A stretch of DNA of 10,834 nucleotides, from the NCBI GenBank assembly GCA_036398095.1, contig DASWHR010000078.1, forward strand, positions 1 to 10,834, written 5' to 3'. Origin of the DNA: DASWHR01 sp036398095. GTDB lineage: Bacteria; Actinomycetota; AC-67. Each line of letters begins with the position of its first letter. Position 1 is the stretch's first letter. Below the pieces are notes generated by a model. It was given only the letters and a program-made list of their open reading frames with translations, was not told where the DNA came from and ran no database searches. Positions 1 through 6,681 of the stretch are shown piece after piece. A program made the position numbers and the translations under genes.

Positions 1-105
1 AGGAGTCGAACGGAATTCGACCTTCGCGCGCTTTAGAGGGCGCTCGGTTGCGGTCGATAGGCGCAAAGAGGACCGCGGCCACCATGCGCGGCTCCGCCCG
101 CCCTC

Positions 106-112
106 GAAGGAG
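106..112 (+). promoter_or_regulatory. Ribosome binding site of the prepilin gene
   Basis: GAAGGAG lies 5 nt before the ATG at 118. It fixes that ATG as the start and gives a short, charged 14-residue leader, as expected for a prepilin. Confidence 0.8.
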
Positions 113-117
113 CAACG

Positions 118-603
118 ATGACTGTGCCGAGCCGGATCCGCTGTACCGACGATCGCGGATTCACCCTGATCGAGCTGATGGTGGTCGTGCTGATCATCGC
201 CATCTTGATCGGCATCGCGCTGCCCACCTTCCTGGGCGCGCGCATTCGCGCGCAGGACCGCGCATCGCAGTCGGTCATCCGAAACGCCTTCACGGCACAG
301 AAGACGATCTACATCGACGAAGAGGCCTACGTGTCGGCGACGGCCGATCTAGACGGCAGCGGCACCGCGGATCTGCAAGAAGTCGAGCCGTCCCTGACCT
401 ATGTGACGACCGACCCCCCGGCCGCGACCGGCCACAACGTGTCCGTCGTGCTGACCGGCGGCGACGTGATCATCGCAACCAAGAGCGCATCGGGCACGTG
501 CTTCTACCTGCGCGACAACGCTCGCGGTGCGACGCAATACGCCGAATCCACCGGCTGCGACGCGACCGCGGCCGTGAGCGGCTGGCGTGCGGTTCCCTGG
601 TAG
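118..603 (+). CDS. Type IV prepilin-like protein (pseudopilin/pilin)
   Basis: This 161-aa protein is a class III (prepilin peptidase) substrate, a predicted subunit of a type IV pilus or related filament at the cell envelope. The leader is 14 residues and ends in Gly14. The mature protein would start at Phe15 (FTLIELMVVVLIIAILI), with the conserved Glu at +5 (Glu19) and a hydrophobic N-terminal helix to about residue 38. The globular part is short and holds two cysteines, Cys128 and Cys147, which probably close a C-terminal disulfide loop (GTCFYLRDN...STGC). Length and layout fit small major-type pilins rather than large minor pilins. The stretch RAQDRASQ followed by RNAFTAQKT resembles pilins I associate with deep-branching Actinomycetota (inference). 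No assembly ATPase, platform protein or peptidase gene lies in this window, so pilus type cannot be settled. The gene converges on the next one with 6 nt between stops. Confidence 0.93.
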   Translation: MTVPSRIRCTDDRGFTLIELMVVVLIIAILIGIALPTFLGARIRAQDRASQSVIRNAFTAQKTIYIDEEAYVSATADLDGSGTADLQEVEPSLTYVTTDPPAATGHNVSVVLTGGDVIIATKSASGTCFYLRDNARGATQYAESTGCDATAAVSGWRAVPW

Positions 604-609
604 CGACGC

Positions 610-3600
610 TCAGCACAAGTAGCCGGTCACGCCCAGCCAGAATCCCAGCACGCGCACCGAAAGGCTCGTGCCGCCGGGACAGCTGATGCTGCCGCTCTTG
701 TCTTTGAACAAGCCCCACAGGTCCCACTCGACCTTGCGGTTGTTCGCCGAGAAACCGCTTGGGAAGTTCGCTTCGAAGCCGCTGCTTCCGGATTCGGTCA
801 GCAGGTAGCCGGTCAGCCCGTGGCTGTTGGTGTTCATGAACGTGTAGCCGCTTTCCCCGATCGAGTCGAAGTCGGCGTCGAATTCGACGTGCCTCACGCG
901 CCAGTTGCTCACGTCGGTAAAGTCTTCGCCGTTGCCACGCACGCACGACGAGTTGAGCGGCCGCACGCAGTCGAATAGGTCCACGGTCGTGTGCTCGCTC
1001 GCGACGAACCGGAATGAGCCTGCGCCGGCCGAGCGCTGGAATCCGGTGCAGTAGCCGTTCCCGGCCGAGCAGAAGTTCACGCTGGCCGGCAGCGGATTCG
1101 AGATCGAGGCGTGCAGGTTCCAGCGGTCGCCGCCGTTGGTGTCGAGCACCAGCGAGGTGGTTGCGGCCGATGCGGTGTAGAACATCTCGTCGCCCGCTCC
1201 TTCGGCGATGCGAATGCGCACCGACGATGGAAGGCGATCGAGTGTCGCGCGCGTGTACTCGACCTTCGAGCCGTTCCACTCCTCCAGGTCGATCTTCAGG
1301 ATTCGGCCGGCGGCCGTCTCGATCGTGACGTCGGGCAGCGGCGACTGTGTGCCGACGACGCGCCGCAAGCCGGTCAGGCGAGCGAACACGACGTAGCGGT
1401 CGGTCAGATCCCTCAGCAGCAGCCCGTCGAATTGCGTGGCCAGCCGGTCGTCGGGGCCGCTGGTGAGCTGGATCTCGACCAGGCCGATCGTGCCGCCCTG
1501 CGCGTCGAGCGTGATCGTGCCGTCCGGCGACCACGATGCGTCCAGCCGCGCGGGAATCGATTCGATCCGCGCGTGCAGCGTCTTCGCGCGACCCGAGATG
1601 CCCGCCGGATCGAAGGCATCGAGCGTGAGCAGCGAAACCGGACCGGACGCCGTATACGACAGTGCCGTCGCGCTGGTGAAGCGAACATCGACGCTGGCCG
1701 GCAGATTCTGAATCGATGCGACGGTAGTGGCGATGCCGTTTGCGTCCTGCGTTGTGACATCTACGTCGAAGCGCCGGCCGCCGGTCGTGTCCAGCCGGAA
1801 CGACGGCGGAGGTCCCTGCGCGAACGTGACCAGCTTGAGTCCGTTGATGCGGCCGAAGACGACGAAGCGATCGGTCAGGTCCTCGATCAGCACCCCGTCG
1901 CGGTCGGCCGGAAGCGTCGCGTCCGGCCCGCTGGTGAGCAGAATCTCGAGCAGGCCGAGCGTCGCGCCTTGCGCGTCGGCGCTGATCGTGCCGCCGGCGG
2001 CCGAAGACCAGGTCACGTTCAGCGTGGCCGGCAGCGAACGCAGCAACGCGGATGCCTTCGTCGCGCGGCCGGCGACGCCGTCCGGATCGGTCAGCACCGC
2101 CGACAGCTCGCCGATCGTCGCCGATGCGCTGTATTGGAGCGAGCCGGCCGGATCGAATGTCGCCGTCAGCGACGACGGAAGATCCTTGATCTCGATCCGC
2201 GTGGAGCGCGCTCCCTGCAGGAGCCGGATCAGGAACGGGCCGGCGTCTTTTTGAAGCGTCAGCGAGTAGGGCGCGTCGCCGGTCGTGACCGACGCCAGGC
2301 GCAAGCCGGTGAGCCGGACGGCGAACGCGTAATGGGACGGGACGTCTTCGAGCACGATCCCGTCGAAGCCCGGCTCGACGCCGATGTCGGGACCGGATGT
2401 CGCGAGCACCGAGATCAGTCCGATCCGGTCGCCGTGCGCGTCGACGACGGCCGTGTCCGCGGCCGAGTAGCCCAAAGTGAGCGACGGCGGCAAGTCCTCC
2501 AGCCGGATCGCGAGCGACGTCGCCCGTCCCGCGACGCCGCTGGGATCGGTCAGGTTCGCGGTCACCAATGCGATCCCCGCCGAACCGGTGTAGTGGAGCG
2601 ACCCTTGGTCGGGGTCGAGCGTCGCCTGCAGCGAGGACGGCAGATCCAAGATTTCGATGCGTGTGTCGCGCGCCCCTTGGGTCAGGTGCACCAGGAACGG
2701 ACCGGCGTTCTTCTGGAGATCGAGCGTGTAGGGCGCGTCGCCGGTCGTGACGCTGACCAGACGAAGCCCGGTCAGGCGCGCGGCCAGCGCATAGTGGCTT
2801 GCGACGTCTTCGAACACGACGCCGTCGAACCCGGGATCGACCTCCAAGCCGGGGCCGCTCGTCAGCAGCAGATCCACCGACCCGATGCTGCCGTTGTTGG
2901 CGCGCAACATCGCGACGCCGCTTCCTTCGCCCCACGAAACCGAGATCGAGGCCGGCACCTCGCGCAGCGTCAACGTGAGGTCGGTCGCGCGGCCGGCGAG
3001 CCCTTCCGGATCGTTCGCGACGATGGCGATCTCGCCGATCGGCGCCGAACCGTCCCAGTCGAGCGTGCCTTGCGTGGCCGAAAGCGCGATCCGGATGCGC
3101 GACGGCAGATCCCGGATCGTCGCGTCGAACGTGGCGGTGCCGTCCTCGATCAGGACGTGGAACGGCCCGGCCTGGATCGTCACGTCGGCGACGAACGGGT
3201 CCCCGGTGTCCAGCTCGGCGCGTTGCAGCCCCAGGATGCGGAAGGCGAACGAGTCGCCTTCGCCGCGGTCGGTGGAGTACACGTAGGCGGGCTCGTCGAG
3301 GAACGCGACGCTGCGGCCGCCGGCGCTTCCCGCCGCGAGCGCGCCGATCGGACGATCGGCCTGGAAGGTCATGTGCGTGGGCGTGTCCTGGATCAGCGTG
3401 GCCGACAGCGCCATCTGCTCAATCCGCACGGAAAAGTCGTCCACGACGCGGGTTGCCGACGTTTCGGTGATGTCGAGCGTGACCAGATCGATCACGTCGG
3501 TCGCCTGATAGTTCCACGTCGTGTTGCCCGCGTCGGACTCGGTCAGCACCAGCGACACGATGTTGGGAAGCTCGGCGATCTTCGCGCGGCCGATCACGGC

Positions 3601-4344
3601 GCGCGATCCGCGAATGTCTTCGATCAGCACGTCGACCGTCGTGGGCGTGTCCGTCGCAAGGTCTAAGCCCGACTGCTGGATGCCGAAGTCCGATCCCTGC
3701 AGGACCCCGAAGTGAGAGGCCGTCGGGACCGGGGCGTAGTCGATTCGGCCGCGCTGTGGATCGATCCGCTCGCCGCCCGGCCCTTCGTCGAAGACTTCGG
3801 CGATGACGCCGATCGTCGGGCCGGCTCCGACGGTTTGGATGTCGAGCGCGAAGCTGGTCACGCGCGCCGCGCCGACCAGTTGAATCGTCGCGCTGTAGAC
3901 CGAAGGAGCCTTCGATGCGAGCGCGTCGTAGCCGAACGCGACCTTGAAGCTGGTGCTCTGCCGCGGGTCGGACAGGATCGCCTCGATCTTGAGCGCCATG
4001 TCGGCCGGCGCGTTCGGCAGCGTCGTCACGCGCAGGCCGGCGCGGCCGGCGTCGATTGTGAGCTGCGCGAGCACGTCACCGCCGCCGGCGCCGGTCGTCA
4101 GATCGCCGTCCACGTCCACCGGAATCGGGACCAGCAGCACGGCCGGTGTCGTCCTGGCGATCGTTTCGCCTTCGGGCGTTCGGTATTCGGTGCGGATCTC
4201 GTAGATGAGCGGGTTCAGCGCCTCGGGGACCGGTGGCGTCTGCGCGGTCGAGGCGCGAGGCGCTGCGAAGATCATCATTCCCGCGACGGCCACCAACCCG
4301 GCCCACAAAAGCCTTTTCGTTCCGCGTTCTCGCCTACGCAGCAT
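610..4344 (-). CDS. Large secreted protein with about 155-aa tandem repeats
   Basis: This 1244-aa protein has a Sec signal peptide: basic MLRRRERGTKR, a hydrophobic core, and likely cleavage near STA-QT around residue 34. No known family is recognised. Residues about 392-1011 form four tandem repeats of 154-157 residues. Each begins near AGPFLV, contains LPSSL then Y(T/S)(A/G)S, then (V/I)(A/S)GRA, LTSGPD, DGV.(L/F)EDV and RLTGLRLVSVTTGDAPY. A degenerate unit precedes them (about 240-391) and a partial one follows (1012-1085). The last 160 residues are different and contain all six cysteines that I can see (1092, 1099, 1126, 1134, 1222, 1244), suggesting a disulfide-stabilised terminal domain. 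No sorting motif or C-terminal membrane anchor is visible. It starts 25 nt after the stop of the upstream NHL gene and is probably the last gene of a three-gene operon. A repeat stalk with a terminal domain suggests a surface or matrix protein (inference). Confidence 0.9.
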   Translation of the reverse strand: MLRRRERGTKRLLWAGLVAVAGMMIFAAPRASTAQTPPVPEALNPLIYEIRTEYRTPEGETIARTTPAVLLVPIPVDVDGDLTTGAGGGDVLAQLTIDAGRAGLRVTTLPNAPADMALKIEAILSDPRQSTSFKVAFGYDALASKAPSVYSATIQLVGAARVTSFALDIQTVGAGPTIGVIAEVFDEGPGGERIDPQRGRIDYAPVPTASHFGVLQGSDFGIQQSGLDLATDTPTTVDVLIEDIRGSRAVIGRAKIAELPNIVSLVLTESDAGNTTWNYQATDVIDLVTLDITETSATRVVDDFSVRIEQMALSATLIQDTPTHMTFQADRPIGALAAGSAGGRSVAFLDEPAYVYSTDRGEGDSFAFRILGLQRAELDTGDPFVADVTIQAGPFHVLIEDGTATFDATIRDLPSRIRIALSATQGTLDWDGSAPIGEIAIVANDPEGLAGRATDLTLTLREVPASISVSWGEGSGVAMLRANNGSIGSVDLLLTSGPGLEVDPGFDGVVFEDVASHYALAARLTGLRLVSVTTGDAPYTLDLQKNAGPFLVHLTQGARDTRIEILDLPSSLQATLDPDQGSLHYTGSAGIALVTANLTDPSGVAGRATSLAIRLEDLPPSLTLGYSAADTAVVDAHGDRIGLISVLATSGPDIGVEPGFDGIVLEDVPSHYAFAVRLTGLRLASVTTGDAPYSLTLQKDAGPFLIRLLQGARSTRIEIKDLPSSLTATFDPAGSLQYSASATIGELSAVLTDPDGVAGRATKASALLRSLPATLNVTWSSAAGGTISADAQGATLGLLEILLTSGPDATLPADRDGVLIEDLTDRFVVFGRINGLKLVTFAQGPPPSFRLDTTGGRRFDVDVTTQDANGIATTVASIQNLPASVDVRFTSATALSYTASGPVSLLTLDAFDPAGISGRAKTLHARIESIPARLDASWSPDGTITLDAQGGTIGLVEIQLTSGPDDRLATQFDGLLLRDLTDRYVVFARLTGLRRVVGTQSPLPDVTIETAAGRILKIDLEEWNGSKVEYTRATLDRLPSSVRIRIAEGAGDEMFYTASAATTSLVLDTNGGDRWNLHASISNPLPASVNFCSAGNGYCTGFQRSAGAGSFRFVASEHTTVDLFDCVRPLNSSCVRGNGEDFTDVSNWRVRHVEFDADFDSIGESGYTFMNTNSHGLTGYLLTESGSSGFEANFPSGFSANNRKVEWDLWGLFKDKSGSISCPGGTSLSVRVLGFWLGVTGYLC
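1090..3171 (-). repeat. Protein-level tandem repeats, period about 465 bp
   Basis: The units run in coding order from 3171 to 2707, 2706 to 2245, 2244 to 1783 and 1782 to 1312 (155, 154, 154 and 157 codons), followed by a partial degenerate unit from 1311 to about 1090. Units 1 and 2 are closest: GVVFEDVASHYALAARLTGL against GIVLEDVPSHYAFAVRLTGL, and TTGDAPYTLDLQK against TTGDAPYSLTLQK. Units 3 and 4 share LTSGPD, DLTDR(F/Y)VVF.R and LDAQGGTIG-type segments. The gradient of similarity fits stepwise tandem duplication of neighbouring units. Confidence 0.85.
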
Positions 4345-4351
4345 CGAAGCG

Positions 4352-4360
4352 TCTCCTTCC
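4352..4360 (-). promoter_or_regulatory. Ribosome binding site of the 1244-aa repeat protein
   Basis: On the minus strand GGAAGGAGA precedes the ATG at 4344, with 8 nt between GGAG and the start codon. It supports this start and lies inside the 24-nt gap after the upstream stop. Confidence 0.75.
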
Positions 4361-4368
4361 GAATCGGG

Positions 4369-6681
4369 TCAGCACACGTGACGGCGCGGCGGACAGGCCG
4401 AAGCCACCCGCATCGCACCGGTTGGGACGCACACGAACGGGTCTCCGCCGCACGGGACGGGCGGCGAGAGCGAAACCGGCGGCGTGAACCGCTGCAAGCG
4501 ATGACCGCCGGACTCGACAACCCAAAGACCGTCGTTGATGAACATCAATCCCGCGGGAGCGCGCATCTGGTTGGCTGCGGTCCCGCTGGTTCCGAACGTC
4601 TCCAGCAGCGGGCCGAACCGCGCGTACCGCTGGATCCGGTTGTTGCCCGTGTCGGCGACGAAGAGCCCGTGCTCGTTGGCCAGCACGCCGCGCGGCGCGC
4701 GCATGCATCCCGCATCCGATCCGGTCGCGCCCCACGAACCCGTCTGCTGGCCCTGCATCGTGAAGCGGACGACGCGATCATTGCCGGTGTCGGCGACGTA
4801 GATCTCGTCTCGATAGACCGACACGGCTTCGGGCCCGCGCAGCGTGCCGGCGCCGATGACGGCGAGCGGCGTGCCGTCGCCGCCGAGAATCTGGATCCGG
4901 TCGTTGCCGGTGTCGGCGACGGCGATCGCGCCGTTGAATGTTCCCGACGGCACGACCGTGATGCCGCGCGGCCCGCGAAGCATCCCCGGCTCCGAGCCGG
5001 TCGAAGCGAACGTCGCGAGATGCGTGCTGCCGAGCGAGAAAACTTGGATCCGGTCGTTGCCGGTGTCGGCGACATAGAGGCGTCCGGTCGACGAGACCGC
5101 AACCCCGGATGGTTCGCGGAACCGTCCGTCGTCGGATCCGGTGCCGCCCCAGGCAAAGACGGTCGTGCCGCCCGGATCGGCGCGCAAGATCCGGTCGTTG
5201 CCGGTGTCGGCGATCACGATCTTGCCGAGCGGATCCGGCGTCGCCGCCGTCGGCGCGGCAAGGCCGTCGAAGACGACCGGCGTGCCGAAACCGGTGTAGA
5301 CGGCCGCGGCGGCCGGCGGCAGCGCGTCGCGATAGGTGGCCGGCGTCTGCGGGCTGCATTCGCCGCCCGGAATCGGCGGAGGCTGCGGGAGGCAACTCGG
5401 ACCGGGCTCGCACGGAAGCGGCGGCAACGTCGGGGTGGGGAGCGGCACCGGCGAGCACGAGCCGGGATCGTCGATGTTGCACGGCGGTGTGGGCACCGCC
5501 GGGTTCGGGACCGGCGGCAGGTTCGACGACGACGGCCGCACGGTCACGGAAAAGTCGATCGTGCGCTCGTCGAGCGTCGCGACGCCTTCGACGACGGGGG
5601 CGAATCCCTCGACGAACGTTTGCGGATACGCGGGCAGCGTCGGGGCCGTGAACGTGAACAGGAACAGCCCGATCCCGCTCGGTGGAACGACCGGCGTCTC
5701 CATCCGGATGCGCGTCCCGCTCGACCACATCCAGGTCGGGTCCTCGCTCGCGAACGCGCTCGCGCGCCCCCGCGGCGCGACCGGCGCGAGCCGAACGGGG
5801 TTCGTGACTCCGGGACCGTCGGCGCGCCACGTCTGGGCTCCGTCGTTGCGGAGCAGTACGGCGAGCGCGACTTTCGTTCCGGGGTGCATCGACGACGGCG
5901 GCGCGGTCGTGACGAGCGTGGACCAGGCGTAGGGCTCGGTCGGAGAAGGCGTCGGCAGCGGCGGCATCGTCGGCGCCGGCGTCGGCGTCGGCACGCCGGT
6001 CGGCACGCCGGTGGGCACGGGGCTCGGCTCGGGAAGGGGCGGATTGGGGATCGTCGGCACGTTCGACGACAGCGGCCGCACGGTCACGGTGAACTGAACG
6101 AAGTTCGAGTCGAGCGTCGCGATCCCTTCGACGATCGGGGCGAAGCGTTCGACGAAGGTTTGCGGATACGACGGCAAGACCGGGGCCGTGAAGGTGAAGG
6201 CGAACACGCCCAGTCCGCCGGGCGGAACCTCCGGCGACGTCATGCGGATGCGGGTGCCGCCCGACCACAACCAGGTCGGGTCGGCGCTGGCGAAGACGCT
6301 CGAGCGGCCGCGTGGCGACACGGGCGCCAGCCGCATCGGATGCTCGACGCCGGGGGCGTCGGCGTGCCAGGCCTCGGTTCCGGTGTTGCGAACGACGACG
6401 GCGATGGTTGTCTTCGTTCCGGGATGCATCGTGGCCGGCGGAGCGGCGTTCGAAACCGGCGCCCAGGCGTAAGGCGCAACGTCGCCGCTCGCCGGCACGC
6501 TCATTGCGAGCGCGCCGGCGAGCGCGACGAATGCGGTCAGCCCCGCGAGGGGTTTACCGCGTGGTACGCGAGTCAGCGGAGCCTCCCGGCGGGGGCGGCA
6601 GGTCCGGCAGGTCCGGGTCCTCGGGGACCTCGGGAACCTCCGGCTCTTCCGGCGGCTCAGGCGTGTCACCGAGGGCCGCAT
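4369..6681 (-). CDS. Secreted protein: two NBR1-like Ig domains plus NHL beta-propeller
   Basis: Numbering is from the ATG at 6681 (770 aa). The hydrophobic signal segment is at 46-66 (LAGLTAFVALAGALAMSVPA). Residues about 70-208 and 250-388 are two copies of one beta-sandwich domain with MHPGTK, (V/L)RN(T/D)G..(T/A)W, DPTW(L/M)W and YPQTFVE. This pattern resembles the FW (NBR1-like) Ig domain; that assignment is by eye. Pro/Thr-rich linkers follow each copy (209-249 and 389-447; the second has several Cys). Residues about 485-735 hold six NHL repeats, five with ADTGN(D/N)R and a last variant VESGGHRLQRF, enough for a six-bladed propeller, a binding fold usually serving protein or ligand contacts. 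The start is uncertain. The ATG at 6681 overlaps the upstream gene by 128 bp and adds an Arg-rich 45-residue tail before the signal segment. A CTG at 6576 preceded by GGGAGG would give a normal signal peptide. No ATG, GTG or TTG lies between them in frame. Confidence 0.88.
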   Translation of the reverse strand: MRPSVTRLSRRKSRRFPRSPRTRTCRTCRPRREAPLTRVPRGKPLAGLTAFVALAGALAMSVPASGDVAPYAWAPVSNAAPPATMHPGTKTTIAVVVRNTGTEAWHADAPGVEHPMRLAPVSPRGRSSVFASADPTWLWSGGTRIRMTSPEVPPGGLGVFAFTFTAPVLPSYPQTFVERFAPIVEGIATLDSNFVQFTVTVRPLSSNVPTIPNPPLPEPSPVPTGVPTGVPTPTPAPTMPPLPTPSPTEPYAWSTLVTTAPPSSMHPGTKVALAVLLRNDGAQTWRADGPGVTNPVRLAPVAPRGRASAFASEDPTWMWSSGTRIRMETPVVPPSGIGLFLFTFTAPTLPAYPQTFVEGFAPVVEGVATLDERTIDFSVTVRPSSSNLPPVPNPAVPTPPCNIDDPGSCSPVPLPTPTLPPLPCEPGPSCLPQPPPIPGGECSPQTPATYRDALPPAAAAVYTGFGTPVVFDGLAAPTAATPDPLGKIVIADTGNDRILRADPGGTTVFAWGGTGSDDGRFREPSGVAVSSTGRLYVADTGNDRIQVFSLGSTHLATFASTGSEPGMLRGPRGITVVPSGTFNGAIAVADTGNDRIQILGGDGTPLAVIGAGTLRGPEAVSVYRDEIYVADTGNDRVVRFTMQGQQTGSWGATGSDAGCMRAPRGVLANEHGLFVADTGNNRIQRYARFGPLLETFGTSGTAANQMRAPAGLMFINDGLWVVESGGHRLQRFTPPVSLSPPVPCGGDPFVCVPTGAMRVASACPPRRHVC
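4477..5229 (-). repeat. Six NHL repeats (beta-propeller coding region)
   Basis: In coding order the blades carry IADTGNDRI, VADTGNDRI, VADTGNDRI, VADTGNDRV, VADTGNNRI and VESGGHRL. The DNA under the motif is unusually uniform: the 26-bp stretches at 4894-4919, 5047-5072 and 5188-5213 are identical on reading, and 4633-4658 and about 4771-4797 are close variants. Spacing between copies is irregular (about 124 to 153 bp), as expected for blades of unequal length. Confidence 0.85.
5501..5935 (-). repeat. Second copy of the duplicated NBR1-like Ig domain
   Basis: It aligns without gaps to 6041-6475 at an offset of exactly 540 bp (180 codons). In the 60 bases at 5701-5760 against 6241-6300 I count 50 matches. 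It encodes the domain from about residue 250 plus the NLPPVPNP hinge. Confidence 0.85.
5989..6012 (-). repeat. Two perfect 12-bp units in the Pro/Thr linker
   Basis: CGGCACGCCGGT occurs twice head to tail on the plus strand and a decayed third copy follows. On the coding strand it gives TGVP TGVP within the PVPTGVPTGVPTPTPAPT linker between the two Ig domains. In-frame unit changes would only alter linker length. Confidence 0.8.
6041..6475 (-). repeat. First copy of the duplicated NBR1-like Ig domain
   Basis: This is the partner of 5501-5935 at a 540-bp offset, encoding the N-terminal domain and the NVPTIPNP hinge. Both copies keep the Trp-bearing sites (NTG..AW and WLW against NDG..TW and WMW), so neither looks decayed. 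Confidence 0.85.

Noticed and set aside
5..21. Hairpin GTCGAA/TTCGAC near the left edge, a possible terminator of an upstream gene
   Set aside because: It has a 6-bp AT-mixed stem with no following T-run, and the upstream context is outside the window.
470..2935. Long alternative frame on the minus strand inside the 1244-aa gene, running past its end into the pilin
   Set aside because: It is an Arg-rich out-of-phase shadow. It overlaps two well-supported genes and has no motif or start context.
4633..5213. CRISPR-like series of 26-bp repeats
   Set aside because: The copies lie in frame in the NHL gene, encode ADTGNDR, and have irregular 100-130 bp intervals that are coding blades.
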